Shown here in pieces: positions 16,013 to 25,700 of a DNA stretch of 64,000 bases; within the stretch, counting starts at the first letter, position 1; every line of letters begins with the position of its first letter. The notes below the pieces were generated by a model. The model saw only the letters and a list, made by a program, of their open reading frames with translations, was not told the DNA's origin and made no database searches. A program made the position numbers and the translations under genes. The stretch comes from a virus. Where the stretch lies: IMG/VR virus record IMGVR_UViG_3300021961_005592, positions 1 through 64,000 of that record; one strand, 5' to 3'.

Positions 16013-18772
16013 ATGCCACCACCTAATGTAGTATCAAGAACTAGACTAAGTGATAATCCAATAACTGATGCAGGCCCGTACGAAGCAGTGGTAGTAAGCC
16101 ACTTAGATCCTAGAATGATGGGAAGCCTTGAAGTTGAAATCTTGCGTCATACTAAATCAGGATCTACGCCTTTGAGATCTGGACAGATAGTAACAGTAAG
16201 ATACCTAAGTCCGTTTTATGGTACAACTCCAGTAAACGGTTTAACACCTAACGAAGGATTTCAGCACACTCAAAAAAGCTACGGTATGTGGATGGTACCT
16301 CCTGATGTAGGCACTAGAGTTCTTGTAATATTTGCAGAAGGTAATAACGCATATGGTTATTGGATAGGTTGTATCCCTGAACAAGGTATGAACTTTATGA
16401 TACCTGGCGGCGGTCAAGCCGCAACAGAACTTCATAGAGATGATACACCAGCAAATTTAAAACAAAATAAGTTACCAGTTGGCGAGTACAATAAACTTAT
16501 TGAAAAAGGCGAAAAAGTAGATCCAACTTTGTTTAAAAAGCCGTATAACAAAGACTTTACAGAAGTACTAGAAGTGCAAGGCCTTTTGGGTGACGAACAT
16601 AGAGGAACAACAACTTCTAGCGCCAGACGTGAAGTACCAAGCAGTGTTTTTGGTATCAGCACACCTGGCCCGTTAGACAAGCGAAATAAACATCCTACTG
16701 CAAAATACGGCGCAGAAAATGAACAAATAGACCATCCGTTTAATAGACTAGGCGGTTCTAGCTTCGTTATGGATGATGGCGATGACAAATTTGTTCGTGC
16801 GACGAGTGCAGCAGATGGCCCTCCGATCTATATTAACAAAGAAAAAGGTGAAGCCGGCGGCGACGAAACAATTCCGCAAAATGAACTTATTCGTTTTAGA
16901 ACAAGAACCGGTCATCAAATTCTAATGCATAATAGTGAAGATTTTATCTACATTGCAAACAGTCGAGGAACAGCATGGATAGAATTAACGTCAGATGGCA
17001 AAATCGATGTATACGCATATGACAGTATTAGTATCAGTTCAGATGAAGATATTAATCTTTGTGCAGAAAGAGATATTAATATAGATGCCGGCAGAAATCT
17101 TAACATGCGAGCACAAGCACGTTATTCAGACGGTAAAGAATCTGAGAACGGCATTCCGAGCGGTCGTGTTCAAATTGAAAGTGCATTCTCTACTAATGTT
17201 TCGGCTGGTAAAGATCTTGCATTGTCTATGAAAAATAACATGCATCTAGCACCAGATGAAAATTTTTACATACATGTTAAGGGCGATATAACATTAGTAT
17301 CGGATGCTAGTATAGAATTACATGCAAAAGACAGTATACATCAAAGAGCAGAAAATGGTAGTTTTTATAGACAAGCACTAAGAAGTATTCATGATATTGT
17401 TATTGATCCCGACGATGAAAAGAAAGCAATGGGCTACTACTTAACTGCCCCGTCAATTGATTTTAAAGCAGGACGTTATATTCATTCTACTGCTGGTGCA
17501 GAAATTATTGAAAATGCTGGCGCTAGTATCAACAATAACGCTGGAACAGGAATTCATCTTTCAGCAGCCGCAGGAGTACATTTACTAGGAGGAAGTATTG
17601 TTGCAGGCGACGCCGGCGTAATACATTGGAACAGTGGAGAAGCTGTAGATGGTACTAAAACTAATGCAATACAAGCATTAAAAGTTAGAGCGTCTAATAG
17701 AACTGGTGATGGCACAAGCGGTACTAAAAAAGGCGGCAACGTTTCAAGACCGTCTACTTCTGAAGCACCTACAAAATTAAGACAAATTACATTGCCTTGT
17801 ATTATACCAGGTGCGCAAAATGCTACTACGTTTGATACTATTTGTTCAAGAGTTCCACAACACGAACCTTGGCCTCATCATGAAAATCTAAATCCACAAG
17901 GGTTTAAACCAGACAAAACGGATAGAGAAGCAGCAAATGGACTAGGACTAGTAAATCGTGTGTTAACTCCTGATACTTTCCGCAAGAATTTAGATGGCCG
18001 TGCATCTAGTGTTTATGTTAACATAATTGGTCCATTAAATATACAAGCGTTTGGGAATAACGGCTGTTTAGATCCTGCAGGATTAACAGCAAATCTTGGT
18101 GCTACTCCTGGCGGAGCAAGCGGTGGCGGCACAGGTGGCGCCCAAGGTGCACCTAGTAGTGGTCAAGTTAATGGGTATGGCGGAACTCCTGGAAGTGCAG
18201 AATACAGCGGTCAAGGAGCATTAGCTACTATTACTGGCGGCGGCCGGTCAGTACAGGTTGCAAAAGTATTTCAAAAATACTTCCAAGGATTTATTAATGA
18301 TCTTGAAGCAACAGGATATAAAATTACATCACTTGGCGGCTATTGCAGACGTACAACTTCAAAAGGTCGTTGGAGTTATCATGCTAGCGGCGCAGCTATT
18401 GACATTAATCCTAGAAAAAATCCCATGATCGAGCCAAAACCTGCTAGTGGCCCTGTTACTGATATGCCAATTGATACTGTAAGAGCACTATGTAAGAAAT
18501 GGCATCTTGGATGGGGCGGCGACTGGCGATCAATGACTGATGCCATGCACTTCTCTGCAGCCAAGAAAGAGTACGGCGGTTGGGATATTCCAGCTGATGG
18601 TAGAATACCAACAAGTATAACAGAAAAAGATGTTCCGGGAACAATAACTGAAGGAGCACCAAAAAAAGAAGATGGCGCAGAAAACGACAAAGAAGGAATT
18701 AAGGAAGCAGAAAAAGCAGAAGACGAAGCATGGGATCCACCTCCCTTTACTGAAGATGACTTTAGTGGCTAA
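16013..18772 (+). CDS. 5: gp5-like central spike with C-terminal M15 peptidase domain
   Basis: 919 residues (T4 gp5 has 575). Residues 1-140 fit the OB-fold: VVVSHLDPRMMGSLEVEI, then MWMVPPDVGTRVLVIFAEG and YWIGCIPE. Residues about 320-530 show short repeated strands (DINLCAERDINIDAGRNL), typical of the triple beta-helix needle. After a Gly/Ser linker (about 690-740), residues 745-860 form an M15 (D-Ala-D-Ala carboxypeptidase/endopeptidase) domain: SYHASGAAIDIN supplies His790 and Asp797, and DAMHFS supplies His846, the three zinc ligands. The T4 lysozyme domain is absent, and glycan cutting seems to have moved to the preceding gene. The C-terminal tail is acidic. Confidence 0.85.
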   Translation: MPPPNVVSRTRLSDNPITDAGPYEAVVVSHLDPRMMGSLEVEILRHTKSGSTPLRSGQIVTVRYLSPFYGTTPVNGLTPNEGFQHTQKSYGMWMVPPDVGTRVLVIFAEGNNAYGYWIGCIPEQGMNFMIPGGGQAATELHRDDTPANLKQNKLPVGEYNKLIEKGEKVDPTLFKKPYNKDFTEVLEVQGLLGDEHRGTTTSSARREVPSSVFGISTPGPLDKRNKHPTAKYGAENEQIDHPFNRLGGSSFVMDDGDDKFVRATSAADGPPIYINKEKGEAGGDETIPQNELIRFRTRTGHQILMHNSEDFIYIANSRGTAWIELTSDGKIDVYAYDSISISSDEDINLCAERDINIDAGRNLNMRAQARYSDGKESENGIPSGRVQIESAFSTNVSAGKDLALSMKNNMHLAPDENFYIHVKGDITLVSDASIELHAKDSIHQRAENGSFYRQALRSIHDIVIDPDDEKKAMGYYLTAPSIDFKAGRYIHSTAGAEIIENAGASINNNAGTGIHLSAAAGVHLLGGSIVAGDAGVIHWNSGEAVDGTKTNAIQALKVRASNRTGDGTSGTKKGGNVSRPSTSEAPTKLRQITLPCIIPGAQNATTFDTICSRVPQHEPWPHHENLNPQGFKPDKTDREAANGLGLVNRVLTPDTFRKNLDGRASSVYVNIIGPLNIQAFGNNGCLDPAGLTANLGATPGGASGGGTGGAQGAPSSGQVNGYGGTPGSAEYSGQGALATITGGGRSVQVAKVFQKYFQGFINDLEATGYKITSLGGYCRRTTSKGRWSYHASGAAIDINPRKNPMIEPKPASGPVTDMPIDTVRALCKKWHLGWGGDWRSMTDAMHFSAAKKEYGGWDIPADGRIPTSITEKDVPGTITEGAPKKEDGAENDKEGIKEAEKAEDEAWDPPPFTEDDFSG

Positions 18773-18793
18773 AAATAAACAGGTAAATACAGT

Positions 18794-19228
18794 ATGAGTA
18801 CTTTAGAAAAAAATCTTTATAAAAGAGTTACAGTATCAACTGGACCTCAGAGGGGATCTGTAGGCCGAGCCTACAGAGGTTTCTCTACAGTAAACGAAGA
18901 ATCAGAAGGATTTGCACTATATGATTTTGCTCTAATAAAGCAAGATATCATCAATCATTTTCATATACGTCAAGGCGAAAAGCTATCTGATCCTGCGTTT
19001 GGGACCATTATATGGGATTTACTGTTTGAACCTTTTACAGCACAGGTAAAAGCAGCAATTATTCAAAATGTAACAGAGATAGTTAACTACGACCCTCGTG
19101 TACAAGTAGAAGAAATAATCGTAGATACTTATGAATCTGGAATAACAATAGACTGTACTTTATCATATTTGCCTTATAACATTTCTGAACAAATGCAGTT
19201 CCGGTTTGATCAAGCTGCAATAAAGTAA
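18794..19228 (+). CDS. 25: gp25 baseplate wedge protein
   Basis: 144 residues, near T4 gp25 (about 132). The pattern from RQGEKLSDPAFGTIIWDLLF through NVTEIVNYDPRVQVEEI is the standard gp25/gpW-like wedge domain, which with gp6 and gp53 forms the core wedge that starts sheath assembly. A TAAATA sequence lies at 18784-18789 but its expected start would fall in the ATG, so I do not call it a promoter; AGG about 10 bases upstream is the likely ribosome site. It belongs to the upstream operon and precedes gp6, as in T4. Confidence 0.9.
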   Translation: MSTLEKNLYKRVTVSTGPQRGSVGRAYRGFSTVNEESEGFALYDFALIKQDIINHFHIRQGEKLSDPAFGTIIWDLLFEPFTAQVKAAIIQNVTEIVNYDPRVQVEEIIVDTYESGITIDCTLSYLPYNISEQMQFRFDQAAIK

Positions 19229-19244
19229 GCAGTTAATTCAAGCA

Positions 19245-19252
19245 GATAAATA
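19245..19252 (+). promoter_or_regulatory. Late promoter for gp6 and the giant gp7-like gene
   Basis: GATAAATA differs from the T4 late box by one base. A start near 19258 leaves a leader of about 19 bases containing GAGGAAA before the ATG at 19277. Confidence 0.65.
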
Positions 19253-19276
19253 TCTAATATAAGCGAGGAAACAGAA

Positions 19277-22200
19277 ATGTCTTCAACTGACAGGCAATCG
19301 AGACTATTAGCAACTGAAGATTGGAAAACAATATACCAATCTTTCCGTAATGCAGACTTCCAGAGTTACGACTTTGACAATCTTCGTCGTACAATGATTA
19401 ACTATCTGCGTCAAAACTATCCCGAAGATTTTAATGACTACATTGAATCGAGCGAATATCTTGCACTAATAGACCTTATTGCTTTCCTTGGCCAGAATTT
19501 AAGTTTCCGTGTCGATCTGAATGCAAGGGAAAACTATCTAGAAACTGCTGAACGCAGAGAATCAGTATTGAGATTAGCACGTTTAATTTCATATAATGCT
19601 ACTAGAAACCAAGCAGCTAATGGTCTTTTAAAAATTGACACTATAAAAACAACTGAGTCTGTATATGACAGTACTGGATTAAATTTAGCTGGTGCTGTTA
19701 TATTATGGAATGATAGAGCTAATTCAAATTATTTTGAACAGTTTATTAAAATTTTAAATTCAGCACTTCCTGTGAACGGTACATACGGCCGCCCAGTCAA
19801 AAGTGAAACAATAGCTAACGTGTTAACGCAACAGTATAGACTTAATACTGCTAACACTGACATTCCGGTTTATCCTTTTACAAAAAATATTGAAGGAATT
19901 AGCACTCGTTTTGAAGTTGTAAGTTCTGATATTTTAAATGGAGCAATCGTTGAAGAGCCGCCGTTACCTGGTAATAATACAGCATTGCTATATCGTGACG
20001 ACGGAGTTGGTGCAGGATCAAATAACACCGGCTTTTTTATGCATTTTCGTCAGGGACGGTTAGATCAAGGCGATTTTACAGTAACTAACCCAGTACCTAA
20101 TCAGGTTATTTCAATCGATGCAGTTAACATTAATAACACAGACGTTTGGCTTTATAGAACTGATTCTAACGGCATAGAATCAGAATTGTGGAATAAATTA
20201 GAAGCAGTTGAAGGTAATAATATTATTTACAACAGTATGTTTAGAGGTGTACGTAATGTATATGCAGTACAAACACGTATAGAAGATAGAATCAATTTAA
20301 TTTTTAGTGACGGCATGTTTGGTAACTTGCCTGCTGGTAATTTTAAAGTATATTATAGAGTAAGCGACAATAAAAACAGTGTTATTAATCCAGGAGCACT
20401 AAACAATATTAATATTGAAATACCCTATATTAGTAGAGCAAATGTTCAAGAAACGTTAACAATTGGACTTAGTTTAAACTATACAGTTATTAACGGATCT
20501 GTTTCTGAAACTAACGAAGAAATCAAAGCCAATGCCCCTGCAACATACTACACACAAAATCGCTTAATTACCGCAGAAGATTATAATATTGGGCCTCTAG
20601 GTATCAGTCAAGACATTATAAAAACAAAAAGTGTAAACAGGATTGCTAGCGGCATTAGTCGTTATTATGATTTAAAAGATGCTAGCGGAAAGTACTCTAA
20701 TACTAGTATTTTTTCTGAAGATGGGGTTATTTACAAAGAAGAATTTAAAAAGAAAACTTCTTTTTCTTTTACAACACAAAGTGATGTTGAAGGAGTAATA
20801 TATAATTTAATAGAGCCAATACTAGCTAGTAGTAATACAAAGAATTTTTACCTAGCAAATTATAGTAGAAGCTTGCTTTCAGATCTCAATTTAACATGGG
20901 ATCAGATATCGTATAGTACAAATAGATGTAGTGGCTTTTTTATTGATTCTGATTTAAGAAGGCAAAAAGTTGGATCATTTACTGCAAACGCATTGCGTTT
21001 TATAGAACCTGGTGCAATGGTAAAATTTACTGCACCTGCTGGCTACCATTTTATGTCCGATAACACCTTAATGGTAGGAGAGCCTGATCATTTTGGCTCA
21101 TCTACATATAAATGGGTTAAAATAGTTAGCGTGTTCGCAGATGGAAGTAGTTATACCGCAGATGGCAATGCTCCAATTACTATAAACGATCTAATACCCA
21201 GTGGTGCTATAATAAGTGAAGTTATTCCAAAACTTTCTCGAGTATTAATTGATGATATTAAATCACAAGTTATTGATCGAGTATTTGCCTATAAAGATTT
21301 TGCACTAAGGTATGATAAAGAAGCCCGCCAGTGGAAGATTATTATAGCAGAGAACATTAATACAGTTAATAATTGGTCTATTGGCAAATCTGGCGACACT
21401 AGCGGTCAAAATCTTGATTCAAGTTGGTTATTACATTTTAAAACAAATGGGGAAGTATATACTATAACTTACAGAAATTTGAGATATATATTTGAAAGTG
21501 CTGACGAGGTAAAATTCTTCTTTGATAGTGCAGATAAAATATATGATCCTAAAACAGGAAAATTAATAAAAGATAAGATATCTGTATTAAATTTAAATAG
21601 AGCGCCTGACTCATTAATTCCCCTGACACACGATTATGACTGGACAATTTCTGATGCTTATCGTGATAAAGACGGATATATTGATGCTAGAAAAATACAA
21701 ATAGAATTTTTTGACAGCGATGATGACGGAATAATAGATAATCCTGATATATTTGAAGATATTGTTAATACTGACGTAAATCCATTAACAAAACTGGTAT
21801 TTCAAAAAAAATATATAACAACTGATAATATTGAAGATTTTAAATATTTTGATAATTCTGCTGGAACAATTATTGTTAAAACAAATGAAACAACAATAGG
21901 TTCGCCTAGCAGTTATAATGACGGACAGATATTTTATCTAGTAGAAGAAGGTGTGTTTAAAGTTTTAAATAAAGAAAATAATAGCATATCTATTACTGTT
22001 GATTACAAAGCATTCTACGGTCGAGATAAATTAAAGTTTCATTATTTGCATGTTGCAGATAGCAATTATAGAATAGACCCAAGTTCAACAAATATAATAG
22101 ATACCTATCTGTTAACTAAAGGGTATGATACGCAAATGAGACAATGGGTAAATGGTGCAGTTGGTACAATGCCTTCTCCGCCTAGCAGCGACCAACTCTA

Positions 22201-22714
22201 CATAAGCTACGGACAAGAGTTAAACAAAATTAAATCAATAAGTGATGAGATTGTTTATCACCCGGTTAAGTATAAATTGTTATTTGGGTCAAAATCAAAA
22301 GAAGATTTGCAAGCTAAGTTTAAAATTGTAAAAAATCCAGGATTAACTATCAATAACAATGAAATAAAATCAAAAGTTATTGAAGCAATTAATCGATTCT
22401 TTAGTATAGAATATTGGAACTTTGGAGACACTTTTTATTTTTCTGAGCTTAGTGCATATATTATGAATACGTTATCACCACAACTAGTTACAGTTGTTAT
22501 TGTACCTGTACAAGATCAACAAGGCTTTGGCAGTTTATATGAAATTAAGTCAGAGTCCGATGAAATTTTCTTATCAACTGCAACAGTTGCTGATGTTGAA
22601 ATAATAGATGAAATAACGGCAACAAACTTAAAAGCATTAGGAAAAGTTGTAACTAGTGTATCATCATCTAACACAGGAGTTCAAAGTGCATCTACTAGCG
22701 GGAGTTCTTATTAA
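19277..22714 (+). CDS. 6: gp6 baseplate wedge protein (long form)
   Basis: 1145 residues; T4 gp6 is about 660. The N-terminal 200 are clearly gp6: NLRRTMINYLRQNYPEDFND, then SSEYLALIDLIAFLGQNLSF and NARENYLETAERRESVLRLA, the part that dimerises around the baseplate ring. Further on are the gpJ-like strands and GMFGNLPAGNFKVYYRVS. The extra length lies mostly between residues 450 and 1000 and contains two acidic loops of the DxDxDG type (RDKDGYIDAR near 800, DSDDDGIIDNP near 815) that could bind calcium. The stop overlaps the next ATG (TAATG). The role is structural, holding the wedges together and moving on sheath contraction. Confidence 0.88.
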   Translation: MSSTDRQSRLLATEDWKTIYQSFRNADFQSYDFDNLRRTMINYLRQNYPEDFNDYIESSEYLALIDLIAFLGQNLSFRVDLNARENYLETAERRESVLRLARLISYNATRNQAANGLLKIDTIKTTESVYDSTGLNLAGAVILWNDRANSNYFEQFIKILNSALPVNGTYGRPVKSETIANVLTQQYRLNTANTDIPVYPFTKNIEGISTRFEVVSSDILNGAIVEEPPLPGNNTALLYRDDGVGAGSNNTGFFMHFRQGRLDQGDFTVTNPVPNQVISIDAVNINNTDVWLYRTDSNGIESELWNKLEAVEGNNIIYNSMFRGVRNVYAVQTRIEDRINLIFSDGMFGNLPAGNFKVYYRVSDNKNSVINPGALNNINIEIPYISRANVQETLTIGLSLNYTVINGSVSETNEEIKANAPATYYTQNRLITAEDYNIGPLGISQDIIKTKSVNRIASGISRYYDLKDASGKYSNTSIFSEDGVIYKEEFKKKTSFSFTTQSDVEGVIYNLIEPILASSNTKNFYLANYSRSLLSDLNLTWDQISYSTNRCSGFFIDSDLRRQKVGSFTANALRFIEPGAMVKFTAPAGYHFMSDNTLMVGEPDHFGSSTYKWVKIVSVFADGSSYTADGNAPITINDLIPSGAIISEVIPKLSRVLIDDIKSQVIDRVFAYKDFALRYDKEARQWKIIIAENINTVNNWSIGKSGDTSGQNLDSSWLLHFKTNGEVYTITYRNLRYIFESADEVKFFFDSADKIYDPKTGKLIKDKISVLNLNRAPDSLIPLTHDYDWTISDAYRDKDGYIDARKIQIEFFDSDDDGIIDNPDIFEDIVNTDVNPLTKLVFQKKYITTDNIEDFKYFDNSAGTIIVKTNETTIGSPSSYNDGQIFYLVEEGVFKVLNKENNSISITVDYKAFYGRDKLKFHYLHVADSNYRIDPSSTNIIDTYLLTKGYDTQMRQWVNGAVGTMPSPPSSDQLYISYGQELNKIKSISDEIVYHPVKYKLLFGSKSKEDLQAKFKIVKNPGLTINNNEIKSKVIEAINRFFSIEYWNFGDTFYFSELSAYIMNTLSPQLVTVVIVPVQDQQGFGSLYEIKSESDEIFLSTATVADVEIIDEITATNLKALGKVVTSVSSSNTGVQSASTSGSSY

Positions 22715-25700
22715 TGGCTAATGAATATCAAAACGAGAACGCACTTCCAATTCCGGGCTCGGACAAAAGAACAGTTTCAGATTTATTACCACGCTTTTTT
22801 AGAACCGAAGCGAACAGAAAATTTTTACAAGCAACACTAGACCAGCTAGTACAGCCAGGCGTTGCTGAAAAATTAAGCGGATATATAGGTCGTAAGAATG
22901 CAAAAGCGTTTAATGCAGCAGACAATTATATAGGTGATGTCACCAAATCAAGAACATCATACCAATTTGAGCCTGCTACTGTTATTAAAGATGAATTAGA
23001 TAACGTTACATTTTATAAAGATTATAACGATTATATATCTCAGCTAAAAATATTTGGAGCCAACGTAGACAATTTAAGTAGGCTTAATAGTCAAGAAACA
23101 TACGCTTGGAACCCAAATATTGATTGGGACAAGTTTACAAATTTCCGTGAGTACTATTGGTTGCCATCTGGTCCCAAACCTGTAAGAGTTGCCGGACAGT
23201 CAAAAGAGGTTGTTAGTACATATACCGTTACTTTAGTTGATAACGGCGATAATACAACATATCTATTCACCCCAGACGGTTTTACAGCAAATCCAACACT
23301 AAAGCTATATAGAGGACAAACATACAGATTTGAAATTAATTGCCCCGGCCATCCGATGGCATTTTCAATTTCTAGAACATTTACTCCGGGCAATGCTGTT
23401 GTAGTTGCAGGTAGAGAAGGAATTCGCGGTGAAGGATTATTTGATGCTCAACTATACGGCAACGATTACGACCTAGGAGAATATATTATTCTTCCAAGTA
23501 GTGGTAGTGTTACGTTTGAAGACGATGCAAACGTTTCAACACTATTTCCTGATGGTATTAGAAAATTAGGAGAAGAAGGGGAAGAAATTGCCAACGTATA
23601 CATTGAAAAAGGAACTATAGAATTTACAATTCCAGAAAACGCACCAGATAGGCTTTATTATATATCAAAGAATAATATCGATACTAGCGGACTAGTTAGA
23701 ATCTATGATATTGAAGAAAATACTGAACTTGATGTTGCTGCTGAGATAGTTGGTAAAAAAACTTATACTAGTGCAAACGGTGTAGAATTTACAAATGGAT
23801 TAAAAATTGAATTTATAGGAGACGTTACTCCAACAAACTATGCTGAAGGATTTTTTTATATCGAAGGCGTTGGTGAAGAAATACAATTAGTACCTGCAAA
23901 AAATTTAGATTTATCAGCACCGTATGCACAAGTTCAGCCAGTGGCATATGATTCGGATCAATTTGATACACTACCGTTCCAAAGTGCAGATGCTTATGCA
24001 GCAAATAAAGACTATATTACTATTAACAGGTCTAGCCCAGATAAAAATTCTTGGTCTAGATACAATAAATGGTTCCACAAAGATGTGTTAGTTAAATCAG
24101 CTGAGTATAACAATAGTCCGTTAGACATTGATGAAAATGCAAGAGCTAAACGTCCAATCATTGAATTTGTTTCTGGATTAAAACTATATAATTTTGGAAC
24201 CTCTGCAAAGAACGACGTATCAGTAGTAGATACAACTACTACTGATGTGTTTTCAACAATTGAAGGAAGTTTAGGGTATAACATTGACGGAGTTGATCTT
24301 GCTGAAGGAATGCGAGTTTTGTTCTTAGCAGATCCTGATCCGCTAGTCAGTGGTAAAATTTTTAGAGTAACTTATATTACTAAAGGAGCAACTAGGCAAA
24401 TAAGTCTAGTTGAAACATTTGACTCCAACCCTAAAGAATTAGAAACTGTTGTTGCATCAAACGGTCAAACTCTACGAGGTAGAGCATTTTATTACGAGCG
24501 CGGCGCTTGGCAACTTGCACAACAAAAATATACTGTAAATCAAGAACCTCTGTTTGATTTATGTTGTCCTCAAGGAAACGCTTATAGTAATTTAGATATT
24601 TTTGGAGAGTCATCTTTTAGAGGTACTAAAGTTTTTAGTTATGCGCTTGGAACTGGAGAAAATGATTCTGAATTAGGATTTCCTTTAAAATATAAAAATA
24701 TTGAAAACAGTGGAGATATATTATTTAATTTTGATTTGTTAAACGATACTATCAAATATATTAATAATAACGAAGTTGTTAGTGTAAACGCATCAGTTGG
24801 AAATTTAAGGAAATATAGAACTAGAACTAATTTTAAATGGGTTAACGGTTGGGCGTCAACGCCTATTATTTCCAAGCAAAAAGTTCTAAGGCAATATGTT
24901 GTTACGGCGGGATTAAATAATAATTTTGAAATTGATGTTTATAACACACCTGCTCTACTCACAGACCTTAGAGTTAACGTATTTGTTAATAATAAAATTA
25001 AAAAAGAAGAGGTTGACTATACACTAGATAGAATTAATAAACGAATTCTTATAAGATTTTTTAACAACTTAGCATTAAATGATGTTGTTTTAATTAAAAC
25101 GCACTCTTCTGAACCTAAAAACGATAATGGTTGGTATGATTTTCCAATTAATTTTGAGCGTAATCCTCTTAATGAAGAAATAGGAAATTTTACACTCGGT
25201 GAAGTTATTGATCATGTTGATAGCATGATTGAAGATTTACAATTATTTGAAGGAGCATTTCCTGGACCTAGTAATTTACGAGACCTCGGAAATGTAAACA
25301 GTTATGGTAAACGATTTGTAAAACATAGCGGTCCTATAAATCTTCCATTGTATCATATTACTGATAAAAATTACAACATTGTTAAAGCTATACAACATAG
25401 CTCAAATGAATATGCAAGGTTTAAAAGAATTTTTGTTGAAACCGCAACAAATCTAGGATATGACGGTCCCGTTCGCGAGCATGTTAACAAAGTTCTAAAA
25501 GAGATTAATTCAGATAAAGTTAAAACCCAACCATTTTGTTATTCAGACATGCTAGAAACTGGAACAACTAGTACAGTTCTAGAATATGAAATTTTAGACC
25601 CTCGAAACCCATACTACCCAATAACTAAAGCATTTAATTTAGATAGTTTAAGCCAACGTGCAATAACAGTTTATCTTAACGGTGAACAACTTATCTATGG

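Noticed and set aside
18782-18789. Late promoter for gp25 (GGTAAATA)
   Set aside because: The expected start would fall within the ATG at 18794, leaving no leader, and a usable AGG ribosome site exists on the longer transcript.
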